Notes: generated by a model not told the origin, from the letters alone. A stretch of DNA of 64,000 nucleotides from Thinopyrum elongatum (GCA_011799875.1 CM022299.1:355088782-355152781); one strand, 5' to 3'; positions 23,934 to 35,908 are shown, numbered from the stretch's first letter. Numbers and translations: made by a program.

Positions 23934-25151
23934 TGATACGTCTCCAATGTATCTATAATTTTTGATTGTTACATGATATTATAGTATCAATCTTGGATGT
24001 TTTATATGCAATTATATATCATTTTTTAGGACTAACCTATTAACCTAGTGCCTAGTGTCAGTTGCTATTTTTGCTTGTTTTTGGCTTTTCATGAAATCAA
24101 TATCAAACAGAGTCCAAACGGAGAAAAAACTTTGGATTAATTTTTTCTGGACCAGAAGAGACCCTAGAAGGTTCGGGAGAAGACCTGACGAGCCACGAGG
24201 CAACGACAAGCTCGGGAGGCACTCCCCAAGGGGGGCCTGGTTTGTGGGCCCCTTGTGGCACCTCTTGACCTGATTCCGCCTCTATAAATTATCAAATATT
24301 CCCCTGACATCAGAGATCCACCCAAAATACTTTTCCCGCCACCGCAAGTTTCTGTTCTCGCGAGATCCCATCTGGAGGCCTTCTCCGATACTCTGCCCGA
24401 GGGGGAATCGACCACGGAGGGGCTCTACATCAACCTTGATGCCCTTCTGATGATGTGTGAGTAGTTTACCACAGACCTACGAGTCCATAGCTAGATGACT
24501 TCTTCTCTCTCTTTGATCTTCAATACAATGTCCTCCTCGATGTTCTTGGAGTTCTATTCGATGTAATCACTTTTTGCAGCGTGTTTGTTACTCCGCTCTT
24601 TATGAAGTTAATACTCTATATGCATGCTGGATAACAGTTGATGTGTGGAGTAATAGTAGTAGATGTAGGCAGGAGTCGGTCCACTTGTCTCGGATGTGAT
24701 GCCTATATACATGATCATTTCCTTGGACATCGTCATGATTATTTGCTTTTCTATCAATTGCCCAACAGTAATTTGTTTACCCACCGTATGCTATTTTCAA
24801 GAGAGAAGCCTCTAGTGAAAACTGGCCCCCGGGTCTACCTTTTATCATATATTAAAATCAAAAATACCTTGCAGCAATTTTATTTACTTTATTTTATTTT
24901 GTATTTTTGTGCTATCTATCTATCACTACGAGATTTGATCCTTGCAACTAACCACCGAGGGATTGACAACACCTTGTTCGCGTTTGGTGCAAGTATTTGT
25001 TATTTTGTGTGTAGGTACTGCTAACGAGGTGTTGCGTGGTTTTCCTACTGGATTGATAACCTTGGTTCTTAACAGAGGGAAATACTTATCTCTATTGTAT
25101 TGCATCATCCTTTCCTCTTCAAGGAAATCCCAACGCAGCTCACAAGTAACA
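23934..25151 (+). repeat. 3' LTR of element A, internally deleted
   Basis: Runs from TGATACGTCTCC to AAGTAACA. Relative to the 5' LTR it has lost about 314 bases at 24588-24590, where GTGTTTGTT is joined directly to ACTCCG; TTT/GTT microhomology lies at the junction. It lacks the MULE, which dates the MULE as a later insertion into the 5' copy only. Confidence 0.85.
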
Positions 25152-25860
25152 GTTATCATGTGATGTTGCCTTTGCTTAGCAATACTTCACAAAACCTGGG
25201 GTGCATCATTATCCTCCTAAGTCATCACCATGCTCACTATACCGAAATCCTCGTTACCGGTTTTGTTCTTCTTTCTCGTTATTGTGTTCCGGCATCCCTG
25301 TGACGAAGTCACGTGTGTCTGGCCGGACGATGATTGAGGCTGTCACACCGAGAGGGCCCTAAGAATATCTCTCCATTGTCAGAGGAGCAAATCCCACTCT
25401 CGAGCTATCCAGTCACTTGTCAAACTTCCTGATGAACTTGTAAGTTGTCATTATCATCACCGTGTTACATGTGACTTTTGAGCAACCCCAAAGCCCATCG
25501 TATGGTAAGAAGTGAGCACGATACTCTCATGGTCTAAGGAGCAATATCACACATTTACACTCTGTGTTATTACAATTGAATGCAGACAATATTAACTCAA
25601 TTCATAACAAACAAGATTGGGTCGATTCAATATGATCGTTCTTCCAACGTCATAATCTGAATGTTGATTTAGGACTATCGTTACACTTAGCGATATCCCA
25701 AGATCTGAAAAACGTGATCACCAACAACACTTGAGCTAGTCTTAGAGGCGGCGAGACTAGGAATCTTTTATTTAACGTTTATCATTCCACACGTGCATAT
25801 GAGTTTTCCACTGAATCGCATATTCCAGGATCATAGCACTTATAGCATAGAATATAAACT

Positions 25861-26868
25861 TGTTGACGCTCAAAAGTGGCACAGTCATAAAATTAGCTTA
25901 GGCTTTATAAAGACTAATTCAAACTTAGGATTGGAGGTCACTCTGGATGGCTCTCTTTAAGAAGATCGAGATGGATATGAAGATGGTCTAAAACGGAGCT
26001 TGGATGCAATAGTTATGACAAGTTCGGAAATGCTCATGTTGACACTAGATTAAAGAATGACATGAAACTCAATTAAGATGGCCTCTAATGGAAAACGTTT
26101 CAACATGAAAGTTGTGCGTCTCGTCGAAATGGTTGATTTTGATATAAAAACTGTCTTAATCCAAGATCGCATGCAACATGTGGAGGCAAAACAAGGTCAG
26201 AAACAGAAGCTGCAGAGTCATTTCGGACCGACCGAGTTGATTTGATCGGTGAGACCGAGTTGGTCCTAAAAATTACCAGAGAGTTGGCAACATTCACTCG
26301 GTGGGACCAAAGCAAACCAATCGGTGAGACCGAGTTGATCCGGGAAATTATAGAAGGATACAGAGAGTTGACATCGTTCACTCGGTGGGATTGAAGCAAA
26401 CCACTCGGTGGCTCCGAGTTGATCCGGAAAATTGCCAAAGATTCATGTCTGAGTTAGGTTAGGGTTTTTGATGTTTTGGATGGAATTTTTAGTCCTTTTC
26501 TTGTACGGAAAGTCCAACCGCCTCATAACTAGATGAGAGGTGATGGCCGATTGAACAACACACAATCGCAAAAAACACATCTACTACTTTTTCATCTACG
26601 TTTTGTCCCTCCCCTGTTTTTGCTTCGTCGTTCTTCATGTTGGAGAGCTGCGAATCCTGAGGCTCTAGGGGCGGCTTGACCGACCTAGGGAAGCCCATAG
26701 CCGCCGCACTCCCCGACGGGGTCCCTCCTAGGAGTGTAGGGTTTCGGGTCCTCAAAAGTTCTCTCCGGTCGACTTGCGAATCGCGCTTCCGGTGAGACTC
26801 CTTCGACATGAGCTATGGTGCATCACCCCCGACGTCGAGGGTACACGTGACATGTTCATGTGCGAACA
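25861..26868 (+). mobile_element. Solo LTR, 1.0 kb, in the Copia LTR
   Basis: Starts TGTTGACGCTC, ends GTGCGAACA, and is flanked by a perfect 5-bp target duplication AAACT (25856-25860 and 26869-26873). Removing it restores a continuous Copia LTR. It contains an imperfect 84-bp tandem repeat (26205-26440). No primer-binding site, internal region or second LTR is present. Minus-strand open frames over 26489-26809 look non-coding. The family was not recognised. Confidence 0.8.
26205..26440 (+). repeat. 84-bp tandem repeat in the solo LTR
   Basis: ACTCGGTGGGA(C/T)(C/T) is repeated at 26296 and 26380, with ATCGGTGAGACCGAGTTG and its variants between. About 2.5 units are present. CTCGGT/ACCGAG motifs are inverted within each unit. 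Confidence 0.75.
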
Positions 26869-26937
26869 AAACTCTTAACTATGAATATTGAAATATAATT
26901 ATACAAATATTATTGCCTCTAGGGCATATTTCCAACA

Positions 26938-29066
26938 GTTTTAATGATATTTCTTGAGATTATAATCTTGGTTTTAGTACTGGACATTAAGTCTTGCATG
27001 CTTAGGATGGTAATTAACTTAATGGAAACACCAAAAGAGAGTCTCTTCAATATCTATGAATTTTGTGCTTTGGTTTTAAGACATTCTTATCACTAAGGAT
27101 TTGTATGCAAATTAGATATTACTACTTGAGTATACGATAATGTACGCATTGTGTAAATTTATTTTTGCCTTTCTTTCACCTAAAACCAAAATAGGGGACT
27201 TTGAGAAGGTGAAACTGCTTAGTTTATTTGCATGCAACCATTATAGACTTGCATCATTGATGCGGACGGGAGAAATGATGGTCTTGAGCCTACCAATAAA
27301 TCCCCATGGGATACTTTGCTTTATGTACTATGCTCTAGTAATTCCATGAGGCATTTATTTGGTTTCCTAGATGATTTACCCGCATGTTCTGGTGCGAGTT
27401 TACTGATTAATTTCAGATGAATTATCTATGAAGAAAATGATCTAAATCAAAAGTTATTTTTTAATGTAGAAAATGTTTTATAGTTGTACTGTATCCGTAT
27501 GTTAACAAAGAGTATGCATGTGGTTTGCATGGGGCTGCAAAATAGGGTTAACGGATGCTGACATGTGTATACTTGGTGAGGTGGAAGGCCTCATGCTGAG
27601 AGAATTAGACTTTGTGGGGATCAACTATTTAGGAATTGTAGACGAGTTCTTTATGATCAATGCTAGTCTTTGAGCTCTGTGCGTCCACCCCATATAACTT
27701 TTATTTGTTAGACTCTTTGGTAGTAAGCATTACCCACTATTACATTGAGACATGGTGCATCATTCGCTAGTACATCCAACTCTGTCAAAGAGCTTCCTCT
27801 TGCTCCCCTACATATAAACCAACCATCTCTTCAAAACAGCCACCATACCTACCTATTTATAACATTTTCATAGTCATTCCTAGTAAATTGCCATGCACTA
27901 CCATTTATGTTACATGTCTAGGGATATTATGTCATTTTCATATACTTTGCACGATCATTATAGCTAGCATTATGTTTTTATGGCCTTTCCATTTCCATTA
28001 TATACATGATATGCTAGATCATTGCACATCATGGTATGCTGCTAGATGCATCATATAGAGAGATTTTTCAATTCATAGCAAGAGCTATGTTCATGTTTAG
28101 ATGAAGTTGAGTAAAGTATAATGATCATTATTGTAAGGATTTCCCTCTACCTCGAGAGGAAAAAAGAGAAGGGATCCAACAAAAACTGTGCCGCACCAAA
28201 AAAGGCGATAGAGATAAGGAACAACACCGTTATCCTTTTTAGAGTTGTAAAGTGCTTCAAAATAGGGCTAAGTGTTCATTGTATAAAAATTTAGTAAGTG
28301 CTTCAAAGTAGCACCGCTTCATTTCCTTTCATTGTTGAGAGTTCATGAGTTCCGTATACACTAGTGGGCAACTTCACATTATACAACTTATGTATATTCC
28401 AACGATGAACCTCCTCAAATGAGCTTTAGGTCTTCGTGAGCAGGCAAGTTGAAAGCATGCCATTAGTCCATATGAGAGATTCATTCATATATAGCTCCAC
28501 GTGCAACCTAGATATATGGCAATCCCTACTCTTTATACAATATCAATTATAAGGTCTTTCTATTGTCCTAATGGTTATCTGTGTTGTTCCAAGATTTTCT
28601 TGTTTTTTCACTTACTTTAGACCCCAACATTATTTTATTGTTTCCTTGCTGAGGGCATAAACTCATACTTGCGCTCATATTGTAAATTTGTGAAGATTGT
28701 GAAATAGAGCAAACATGCAACAATTGATTGTATTCGGTCTTGTATTGAGGGTCCATGTTAATATACTTTGCATGAATGATTGTCATTTTACCAAATAAGC
28801 TTGACATTCTTTCTGAACCTTCAGAATTGGTGTTTTTGACTTGATGCATTTGATCATCAAAGAATATGTGGTACTTATTTTGCGTGCATTGAGATAGTTG
28901 AAGATTGTAATATAGACCTTTGTGAAACGTTACTTTTATTGCTTTAGGCTCACCCTAGGTGTTACATCAGTTGATCAATATCATGATCGGTAGCATTCAT
29001 ATCCAAAGTTATCTTCTGTTATCATCTACATGCTCTAGTACAAGCATGGATTAAGCTTGGGGATGC
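26938..29066 (+). mobile_element. 3' non-coding region of a third Athila-like element (D), truncated
   Basis: This matches the 3' non-coding regions of elements A and B: AAAACAGCCACCATACCTAC at about 27831, then the TGCTAGATCATTGCACATC type sequence, ending in ATTAAGCTTGGGGATGC at 29050-29066, the polypurine tract before an LTR. No coding region remains. The left side is cut at the Copia element boundary (26937). Confidence 0.65.
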
Positions 29067-29460
29067 TGATATGTCACAAACGTAATGATGGTTTTTGTAT
29101 GATTCAAGCTACTTTGCTATCAATTCCATACACTTTGGGCATACTTTCTCTAAACTTTTATTGGTCTAACATACTAATCCAATGCCCAGTGCCAATTTTG
29201 ATTTTTGTTGTTTCTGGTATTTTAGGAAAACATCACAGGAAAAGTCTGAGAAAAAAAATCATAGAAAAATCTTTTGTGAAGTGTTAATCCAGGAGAAGAC
29301 CAAGGGACTAAGGCACCACCCCAATGCCTAGGCGCCCTAGGGTTCTGTTCTCCTATGGCCCGTGCCCCCCTAGCTGTCCTCAGGTACCCGATGGCTTATA
29401 TATACCCGTAAAACAGCCTCCAAATATATCAAAAAAAATTATCTGCCACTACTAGGAAAC
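29067..29460 (+). repeat. Start of 3' LTR of element D, truncated
   Basis: Begins TGATATGTCACAAACG directly after the polypurine tract and contains CCAATGCCCAGTGCCA, as in the A and B LTRs. A TATA box (CTTATATATACC, about 29396) follows. Only about 400 of the usual ~1500 bases can be followed; the right boundary is approximate. Confidence 0.55.
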
Positions 29461-29644
29461 AATTAATACCAGGAAGTTATCTCAGCAACATATGTGATTG
29501 TGAGCTAATAGTTCATAGATTGAAAGTTAGGGTTGGAGATTGATAATGATAGAGATTATGTTGGTGGTGATGATAATCCCCATGATGAATGGAGTGTTTG
29601 TTATGTCGATGGATTCAGTTTCCCCCATCCGATGAGGAAGAATA
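29461..29644. other. Fragment left of a minus-strand solo LTR
   Basis: Probably the left continuation of the LTR fragment at 31225-31680, interrupted by the solo LTR. No gene is recognised; a short protein-like reading (DDNPHDEWSVCYVDG) is present on the plus strand but is not identified. Confidence 0.3.
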
Positions 29645-31224
29645 TGATGCGGCTTGAACTACGTCGGTATTTCCCCAAAAAGGAAGGGATGATGCAGCAC
29701 AGCTATGGTAGGTATTTCCCTCAGTGATGAGACCAAGGTTATCGAACCAGTAGGAGAACCACGCAACACTATGTGAACGGCACCTGCACACAAAGAACAA
29801 ATACTTGCAACCCGACGTAAAAGAGGGGTTGTCAATCCCTCCCGGGTAAAGAGATAGATAAATTTGTAGTAGATCCGATGAATAGATCTCGCGGGAACGA
29901 GAGATAAAATAAATAACAATAAATTGCAGCAAGATATTTTTGGGTTTTTGGATTAATAGATCTGAAAATAAAAGGTGCAAATAAATAAAAAGGCAAATAG
30001 CAATATAGATATGAAAGTATATGATGGAGAAATAGACCCGGGGGCCGTATATTTCACTAGTGGCTTCTCTCGAGAAAAATAGCATACGGTGGGTAAACAA
30101 ATTACTGTTGAGCAACTGATAGAACTTCAAATAATTATGACGATATCCAGGCAATGATCATTATATAGGCATCACGTCCAAGATTAGTAGACTAACTCCT
30201 GCCTACATCTACTACTATTACTCCACACATCTAGTGTATTAAGTTCATGGAGAAACGGAGTAATGCAATAAGAATGATGACATGATGTAGACAAGATCTA
30301 TTAATGTAGGAATAGACCCCATCTTGTTATCCTTAATAGCAACGATACATACATGTCATTTCCCCTTCTGTCACTGGGATTGAGCACCGTAAGATCGAAC
30401 CCATCACAAAGCACCTCTTCTCATGGCAAGAAAAATTGATCTAGTTGGCCTAACTAAACCAAAGATTCGAAGAAGAAATACGAGGCTATAAGTAATCATG
30501 CATATAAGAGATCAAAAGACTCAAATAACTTTCGTGGATAAAAACATAGATCTGATCATAAACTCAAAGTTCATCGGATCCCACCAAACACACCGCAAAA
30601 AGAGTTACATCAGATAGATCTCCAAAAGACCATTGTATTGAGAATCAAAAGAGAGAGAGGAAGCCATCTAGCTACTAACTACGGACCCGTAGGTCTACAA
30701 TGAACTACTCACGCATCATCGGAGAGGCACCAATGAGGATGATGAACCCCTCCGTGATGGTGTCTAGATTGGATCTGTGGTTTCTGGAACTTGCGGCGGC
30801 TGGAATTGTTTTTCGTCGACTCCCCTAGGGTTTTTGGACGTCCAGGGTATTTATAGAGCAAAGAGGCAGTGCGGGAGGTGACCGAGGTGGGCACAACCCA
30901 CCTGGGTGCGCCTGGGCCCCCAGGCGCGCCTTGGTGGGTTGTGCTCCCCTCGGAGCCCCCCTCTGGTACTTCTTTGGCCCAACAGGTGTCTTCTGGTCCA
31001 GAAAAATCACCAAAAAGTTTCGCTGCATTTGGACTCCGTTTGGTATTGATTTTCTGTGAAGTAAAAAACAAGCAAAAATTAGCAACTGGCACTGGGCACT
31101 ATGTCAATAGGTTAGTCCAAAAAAAATGATATAAAGTTGCTATAAAATGATTGTAAAACATCCAAGATTGATAATATAACAACATGGAACAATCAAAAAT
31201 TATAGATACATTGGAGACGTATCA
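29645..31224 (-). mobile_element. Solo LTR of an element-A-like Gypsy family, minus strand
   Basis: On the minus strand it starts TGATACGTCTCCAATGTATC and ends GCCGCATCA. Its 1580 bases match the ~1546-base LTR of element A in order: the CAGTGCCAGTTGC segment, a TATA-like CTATAAATACCC (about 30850), and the AAATACCTACC end. Flanks GAATA (29640-29644) and GAATC (31225-31229) agree in 4 of 5 bases. There is no internal region. Confidence 0.7.
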
Positions 31225-31680
31225 GAATCCCGAAAGGTCAGGCCTCGGGAGCCAAAAGTGCTTCGCTCTATTACCGCCTTGAAGATGGCCGCAAATTTTT
31301 TATTGATAATTGTTTACAGAATTTTGAGGGTACTAGGGGTGCTGGGCAGAAGTCCAAGGGGTGCCTATGGGCCCATGAGACCCTAGCTCGCAGCCCAAGG
31401 CTTAACCACATGCCCCCCCAGGGGTCTCCTCCGTTAAGGTCAGGCCCCTGGCTCTCTTCCCATTTGAAACTATAAGTTTTATTTTTTCCTAGACCCAGAA
31501 AAAATATTGTCTCCACTAGTTCTTGCTTTTGGCCCTTTTTTGCAGCTTTATGACAATTCCCCTCGTGTATTGCAACATACAAATCAAGAGGAAAAATGCA
31601 TAAGAATATGATAATGTTTAAAACATGTATAATATTGAGTAATTTATACTAAGAAATAGTGATGCAAAATGGACGTATCA
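31225..31680 (-). mobile_element. Truncated minus-strand Gypsy LTR
   Basis: On the minus strand it starts at 31680 with TGATACGTCCATTTTGCATC, resembling the start of the solo LTR at 20102. It is interrupted on the left by the solo LTR at 29645-31224. No internal region is attached. Confidence 0.65.
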
Positions 31681-32034
31681 GCCAACACCTACACGACGAC
31701 ACTCGTCGCTAGGCCACCACGGTGCCCACATCTGAAATCCCGCTTTGGAAGCGGAGAAGCCACCCGGCCCATCGAAAACAGTCCACGGATGCGTAGCAGG
31801 TCGCCCCCGCTGCCACACCAACTCCCAACTACCATACACACTCCGGCCAAGCCCTACCTTCCTGATGATGATAGCAGAGTGCAGCTCTGACGGTCGTCGA
31901 CCATGACTCTAGACCGGCCCTCCTTCGCCCGAGCTCCCCTCAGGGAAAAAATACCCACCCACGACCCTCAGGCAAAAAAATGCCGCATGGGCAATTTTTG
32001 TTTGTTCAACCGAACTTCCGGGGACCTCCACCAG
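31681..32034. other. Unassigned DNA left of element C
   Basis: No gene is recognised. It ends with the target duplication ACCAG (32030-32034) of element C and is the left neighbour of the sequence at 60292. Confidence 0.35.
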
Positions 32035-33110
32035 TGGTGAGGAGCATCCTACGGTCATCCCCATGTACACTATGACGACTCCCCAAGACCCAAGAGGACA
32101 TATGACGAGACCTCAATCATACGCCTTTGGACACAAGGTTAACTCGCTCCTCTTCGAACCTTCACTTTCTACATGTGAGACATAGCTACTACCTCAAACG
32201 TATGTGCTATGCATGTCCAGGAACCAGGAGGAAGGCCATGGATCAGCTAGGAGCATTGGACCAGATGGCGAGGACACCAAGCGCGAGGAACAAGAGAAAG
32301 GGCTGGCAGTGGCCGAACGACCGACGAGACGACGGACGTCCGACAATCATCAGCCACCGGACGACCGGTCCTTACCGGACGTTCGACGCCTGGAAGATTA
32401 GCCAGCCAGAACGACTATAGCCGAGGCACCCTACAACACCCGGATGACCGACCAAGATCGGACGTCCGACACCTCCAGCCACCGGACGACCGTCAGCGTC
32501 CGGATATCCGGTGCCACCAGACCCGAGCCAAAATGTCAGAAGTCCGGCCTCCTCCGGATGACCGGACGCCTGTGAGCGACCGGACGACCGACACCCATCG
32601 GACGTCCAACACCTGTATGTGTACAAAGATCAGGCCCGAGGCCCATGTACCCTTTCCGCCCCTCACTTACCCCTTCGTTGCTCTAGACTATATATACTCC
32701 TCCACCTCCACCATTTTAGGGTTAGCATTAGTTTAGCTCATTTGTATGTGAGCTTTGCTCCTATCTACTCTACTCTTGAGAGAGAGAGAGAGACTACCAC
32801 TCCCATGGAGTTCAAGACCTCCATGTGAGAAGATCCCTAGTGGATGAAGACCCCATCTAGGGAAGATCCATCTCGGATTCAAGACCTCAACTCCTCACGG
32901 ATTGGGATGAACTAGCTACCGATTGTATCCCCCTTTGTTGGATTTGAATCATGTATCTCTCTTTGTGTTCATGGATCTAGCACATGTGTGACCGTTTCTC
33001 GTTGATTTGAGTGATTCCCCTCGTTTCCCCTCGTGTTTTCCCCCTCGTGTTCTTCATGGGATCCCCTCCATTTCGTGAAAGATTGGCCCTAAGGGTTCCA
33101 CCCTACATCA
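32035..33110 (+). repeat. 5' LTR of element C
   Basis: Starts TGGTGAGGAGCATCC and ends CACCCTACATCA; 1076 bases. It holds a cluster of CCGGACG(T/A)CCG motifs (32280-32620), a TATA box ACTATATATACTCC at about 32687 and the leader motif GAGAGAGAGAGAGA at about 32778. It matches 59202-60286 closely. Confidence 0.9.
32685..32700 (+). promoter_or_regulatory. TATA box in 5' LTR of element C
   Basis: GACTATATATACTCC is placed like a core promoter, about 80 bases before the GA-rich leader. The same box occurs in the 3' LTR at about 59854. Confidence 0.6.
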
Positions 33111-33113
33111 TCT

Positions 33114-33131
33114 TGGTATCATGAGCCATGG
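33114..33131 (+). other. Primer-binding site of element C (tRNA-iMet type)
   Basis: TGGTATCATGAGCCATGG lies three bases after the LTR end and resembles the initiator-methionine site TGGTATCAGAGC with a small insertion. Confidence 0.7.
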
Positions 33132-35182
33132 TTGATCACGAATTTGGAGCCCCTACCCCTCTTTTTCTAGCCTAATTTTGTTGATTTCGTCCTTAATTTC
33201 GAAAATCCCCACCAAAAATAGCCCCAATTTTTTTTTGTGATTTGTTGGTTTGATGATGTTTTGTTGAAGTTGATACTTGGATTTGCTGTGTTTCGAGTGG
33301 ATATAGCATCTCCACAAGTTTCCCCACTTTTCATCAACGAAATCTCATCAATTTTGACCCCGAAATCATCATTTTCTGCCCAAAATCGCGTCCCGAATCT
33401 CGGATCTCGAGTTGACCCCGACCCACCGGAGGACCGGTATTTACCGGACATCCGAAGCCTCCCGAAGCACCGGACGACTGACACCTTACGAACGACCGGT
33501 GCCACCCAATTAATGGATTTCTGGACCTTCCGGGCGTCCGTCCACCGGACATCCGACACTTACCGGACGCCCGATACCTGTAGATATCAACTTCGGCTGA
33601 TTTTTGTTTTGCCCATAACTAATTCATCCGGACTCGGATTTTGACGTTCTTCAGCTCATTTTGAAGCTATTGACATCCCCCTTTCCACAAAAATACTTCC
33701 AACATCATTTGACTTCATCAAATTTTTGGAACTTCGGCATCTTTTCCTAGGCCTTCCACCATATCATCCGCTATACCACCACCGACTTCCGCAACCTAAC
33801 CCTTTAGTTCACTATAGCATTAGTGGTTGCTTGAGTAGTGATTCGAGTCTCCTAAGGTGTTTCGGCTACTTAGGGACGGTTACTTCTTCATCAACCACCA
33901 CCATACCTTCCGCATAACCTCGTCCACCATACACTTCCGCCACGCCAACTTAACCCAATTTTGTTTGAGTTGTGTGTTGTGTCTCCTAAGGTGTTTCGGC
34001 TACTTAGGGACGGTGACTTCAGCTCCGACTCGCATAACCCATCATTGCATTTCCGCAATCCCTTTGAGTTTCCGCAAAACCACCACCGCATTTCGCTACC
34101 ACCATTTGACATTTGCCTTTGAGATTTTGAGTTCGAGGTTTTTCCGTTTCCTAGGGTGTTTCGGCTAACTAGGAATGGTTCGACATCGACAACACCGCCG
34201 CTCAACTTCGCCAAGGATTCGACATCGACCACCTTCACCATTTTGACACCCTAACCGTAAGCAAGACGGTAACCTCTATATTATCTTGGTATCGTGGTAT
34301 CCCCATTGTATATTCCCCTTGCCATTGCATTGATAACCCCTAGCCCATTTTGCGTCGCTTGCCTATCGAGACTAGCCATTTGACTATTGCCGGCAACGTT
34401 ACTTGTGCACATTAGTGATCATCGATCTACACCTTCCATTGCATACATACCATATCATATTGGTATCATCTTGGTATCATAGTACTATCCCTTGTATCAC
34501 AAGATTGTTTCCGCATATACACAATTGCTATCTTGGTTTGTGCATTTTGCATAGTGGCCATATAAAAAAAGCTTTTAAGCAAAAGAGAGAAACAAAGAGC
34601 TTGTAAGCAAATAGCCATAGCATCATAAAACATTGTATATCATATACCATCATTGATCATCTTGGATCATCGTGTGGTAAACACCGGGAACCATACATAC
34701 ATAGCATACTTGGGATAGAAAGTTCATCCATTTTGCATCTTATAGGTTGTGCACAGGTGTCATATCCGCCTATTGAGCAACTGTGCTAGCGTCTCTCTTG
34801 AGTTGTGCAACACGAACATTTTCCCTGGATTCCACATTTTGTGCTCATTCCTTAGTTGCACGACCCCATTTATCTATCCATGTGTGTGTTTCCGTGTGCC
34901 ACATATTGCTATTGGTCTACTTGTTTCACTTGTGAATTTGTGAATCACTTTCAACATTATTGACTCTTGCTAACATTTTGCATCAAATTTTTGTGCCACT
35001 ATCCTCACCAAGCTCCACCAAAAGCTTTACTTGTGTAGGTGTGAGAATCGACAAGATCCGGTACCAATTGTGCTATTTCCTTGTTACACTATTGATTGAT
35101 CATTGATCCATTTTCAACATTGGATAAGGTACATTGGTCTAGTTGTTTCCTTTCTTCCACTCACATTTGCCCGAGTATTGTG
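33132..35182 (+). other. Long leader of element C
   Basis: About 2 kb without a convincing gene. It contains another cluster of CCGGA(C/T)(G/A)(T/C)CCG motifs (33420-33590), repeats of CTAAGGTGTTTCGGCTACTT at about 33852 and 33987 with a related copy near 34152, and several TTGGTATCATC(T)TGG strings (34280-34480). Confidence 0.55.
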
Positions 35183-35908
35183 ATGGCTAGGCAAAGCATT
35201 TCATCTCCGATCTTCGACGACAACGACGGTGCGAACAACTACGTCACCATCACTCACACCGTCGAACTACAACGAGCAATGCAAGGCGCACAATCTACCT
35301 TGCGCAAGCGCATCGAGAACCTCGCCATTGACATCCATCACTCCGAAGCAAGGAAAAGGGACTACTTTGACAACAAGCTTTCCGCACAAAAGGAGGAGAG
35401 TGATGCAAGGATGGAGGAGATTCGGGCCTTGTTGGTCAACCGTTCTTCCCCTCCATCATCTTCAAGGCGGCGGCGAGCAAGTCAATCATCTTCGGAGCGC
35501 CCATGTGATGCAAGCGCAATTCGTCCACGTCCACATCTACATGGCGATTACCATCACGTTCGTAATCTACATCGTCATGAAGGGCAAGTCAACTCCAAGC
35601 AACATGTGCATGACGACGACGAACGACATCTACTACGAGCTCAAGCACGACAACGACACCATCAACATGAAGATGCTCGATACGCACAAACCTACAAGTC
35701 CCAACAAGCTCTAGATCAAGTTACGGCCAACCTTCATGAGCACAAGAGAAGACCGCGAGACAAGCACCACCAAGAGGAAGCTACGGCTACCACAACCACT
35801 TCGGCATCTTCGCCAAGTGTTCTCAAGGCATCTTCGCCTTTGGACGTACGGCATCTTCGCCTACTTCCCATGAGTACGCCTACATCGACATCACCAAGTC
35901 CATGGTGA
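35183..35908 (+). CDS. Gag-like protein of element C, likely truncated
   Basis: The likely start is the ATG at 35183 (MARQSISSPIF), 29 codons inside a longer open frame. The first ~100 residues resemble the N-terminal helical part of Triticeae Gypsy gag proteins: a coiled segment QSTLRKRIENLAIDIHHSEA followed by a charged RDYFDNKLSAQKEESDARM. After about residue 110 the protein becomes rich in Ser, Arg, His and Gln. No CCHC zinc knuckle and no capsid core are seen. The frame ends at 35908. The downstream ORFs are in other frames, so the polyprotein is probably broken or rearranged. Identification as gag rests on position and style only. Confidence 0.45.
   Translation: MARQSISSPIFDDNDGANNYVTITHTVELQRAMQGAQSTLRKRIENLAIDIHHSEARKRDYFDNKLSAQKEESDARMEEIRALLVNRSSPPSSSRRRRASQSSSERPCDASAIRPRPHLHGDYHHVRNLHRHEGQVNSKQHVHDDDERHLLRAQARQRHHQHEDARYAQTYKSQQALDQVTANLHEHKRRPRDKHHQEEATATTTTSASSPSVLKASSPLDVRHLRLLPMSTPTSTSPSPW

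Larger units (their letters stand above)
15755..25151 (+). mobile_element. Element A: Athila-like Gypsy retrotransposon, gag-protease only
   Basis: The element starts TGATACGTCTCC, and a second copy of the same LTR starts at 23934 and ends at 25151. Target duplication is GCTAT (15750-15754) against GTTAT (25152-25156), one mismatch. A primer-binding site of the tRNA-Asp type lies at 18166. The interior holds decayed gag and a retropepsin-like region, but no reverse transcriptase, RNase H or integrase motif, so it is a non-autonomous derivative. It carries a fold-back MULE in its 5' LTR and a solo LTR in its protease region. The two LTRs differ by many substitutions and a ~314-bp deletion, so the insertion is fairly old. 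It sits inside a minus-strand Copia LTR. Confidence 0.85.
14719..26937 (-). mobile_element. Copia LTR (Angela/WIS/BARE type), split by two insertions
   Basis: Read on the minus strand the LTR starts at 26937 with TGTTGGAAATATGCCCTAGA, the hallmark start of Angela/WIS/BARE LTRs, and ends at 14719 with TTAACA. Removing element A (15755-25151) and the solo LTR (25861-26868), each with its target duplication, leaves about 1.8 kb, the usual LTR length for this family. The three pieces (26874-26937, 25157-25860, 14719-15754) read through as one LTR, including the TATA-like segment ATATATAC near 15167. It is the 5' LTR; the internal region runs left from 14718. Confidence 0.85.

Noticed and set aside
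29444..29460. CACTACTAGGAAAC as a CACTA element end
   Set aside because: No partner end, no subterminal array and no 3-bp duplication nearby; probably chance.
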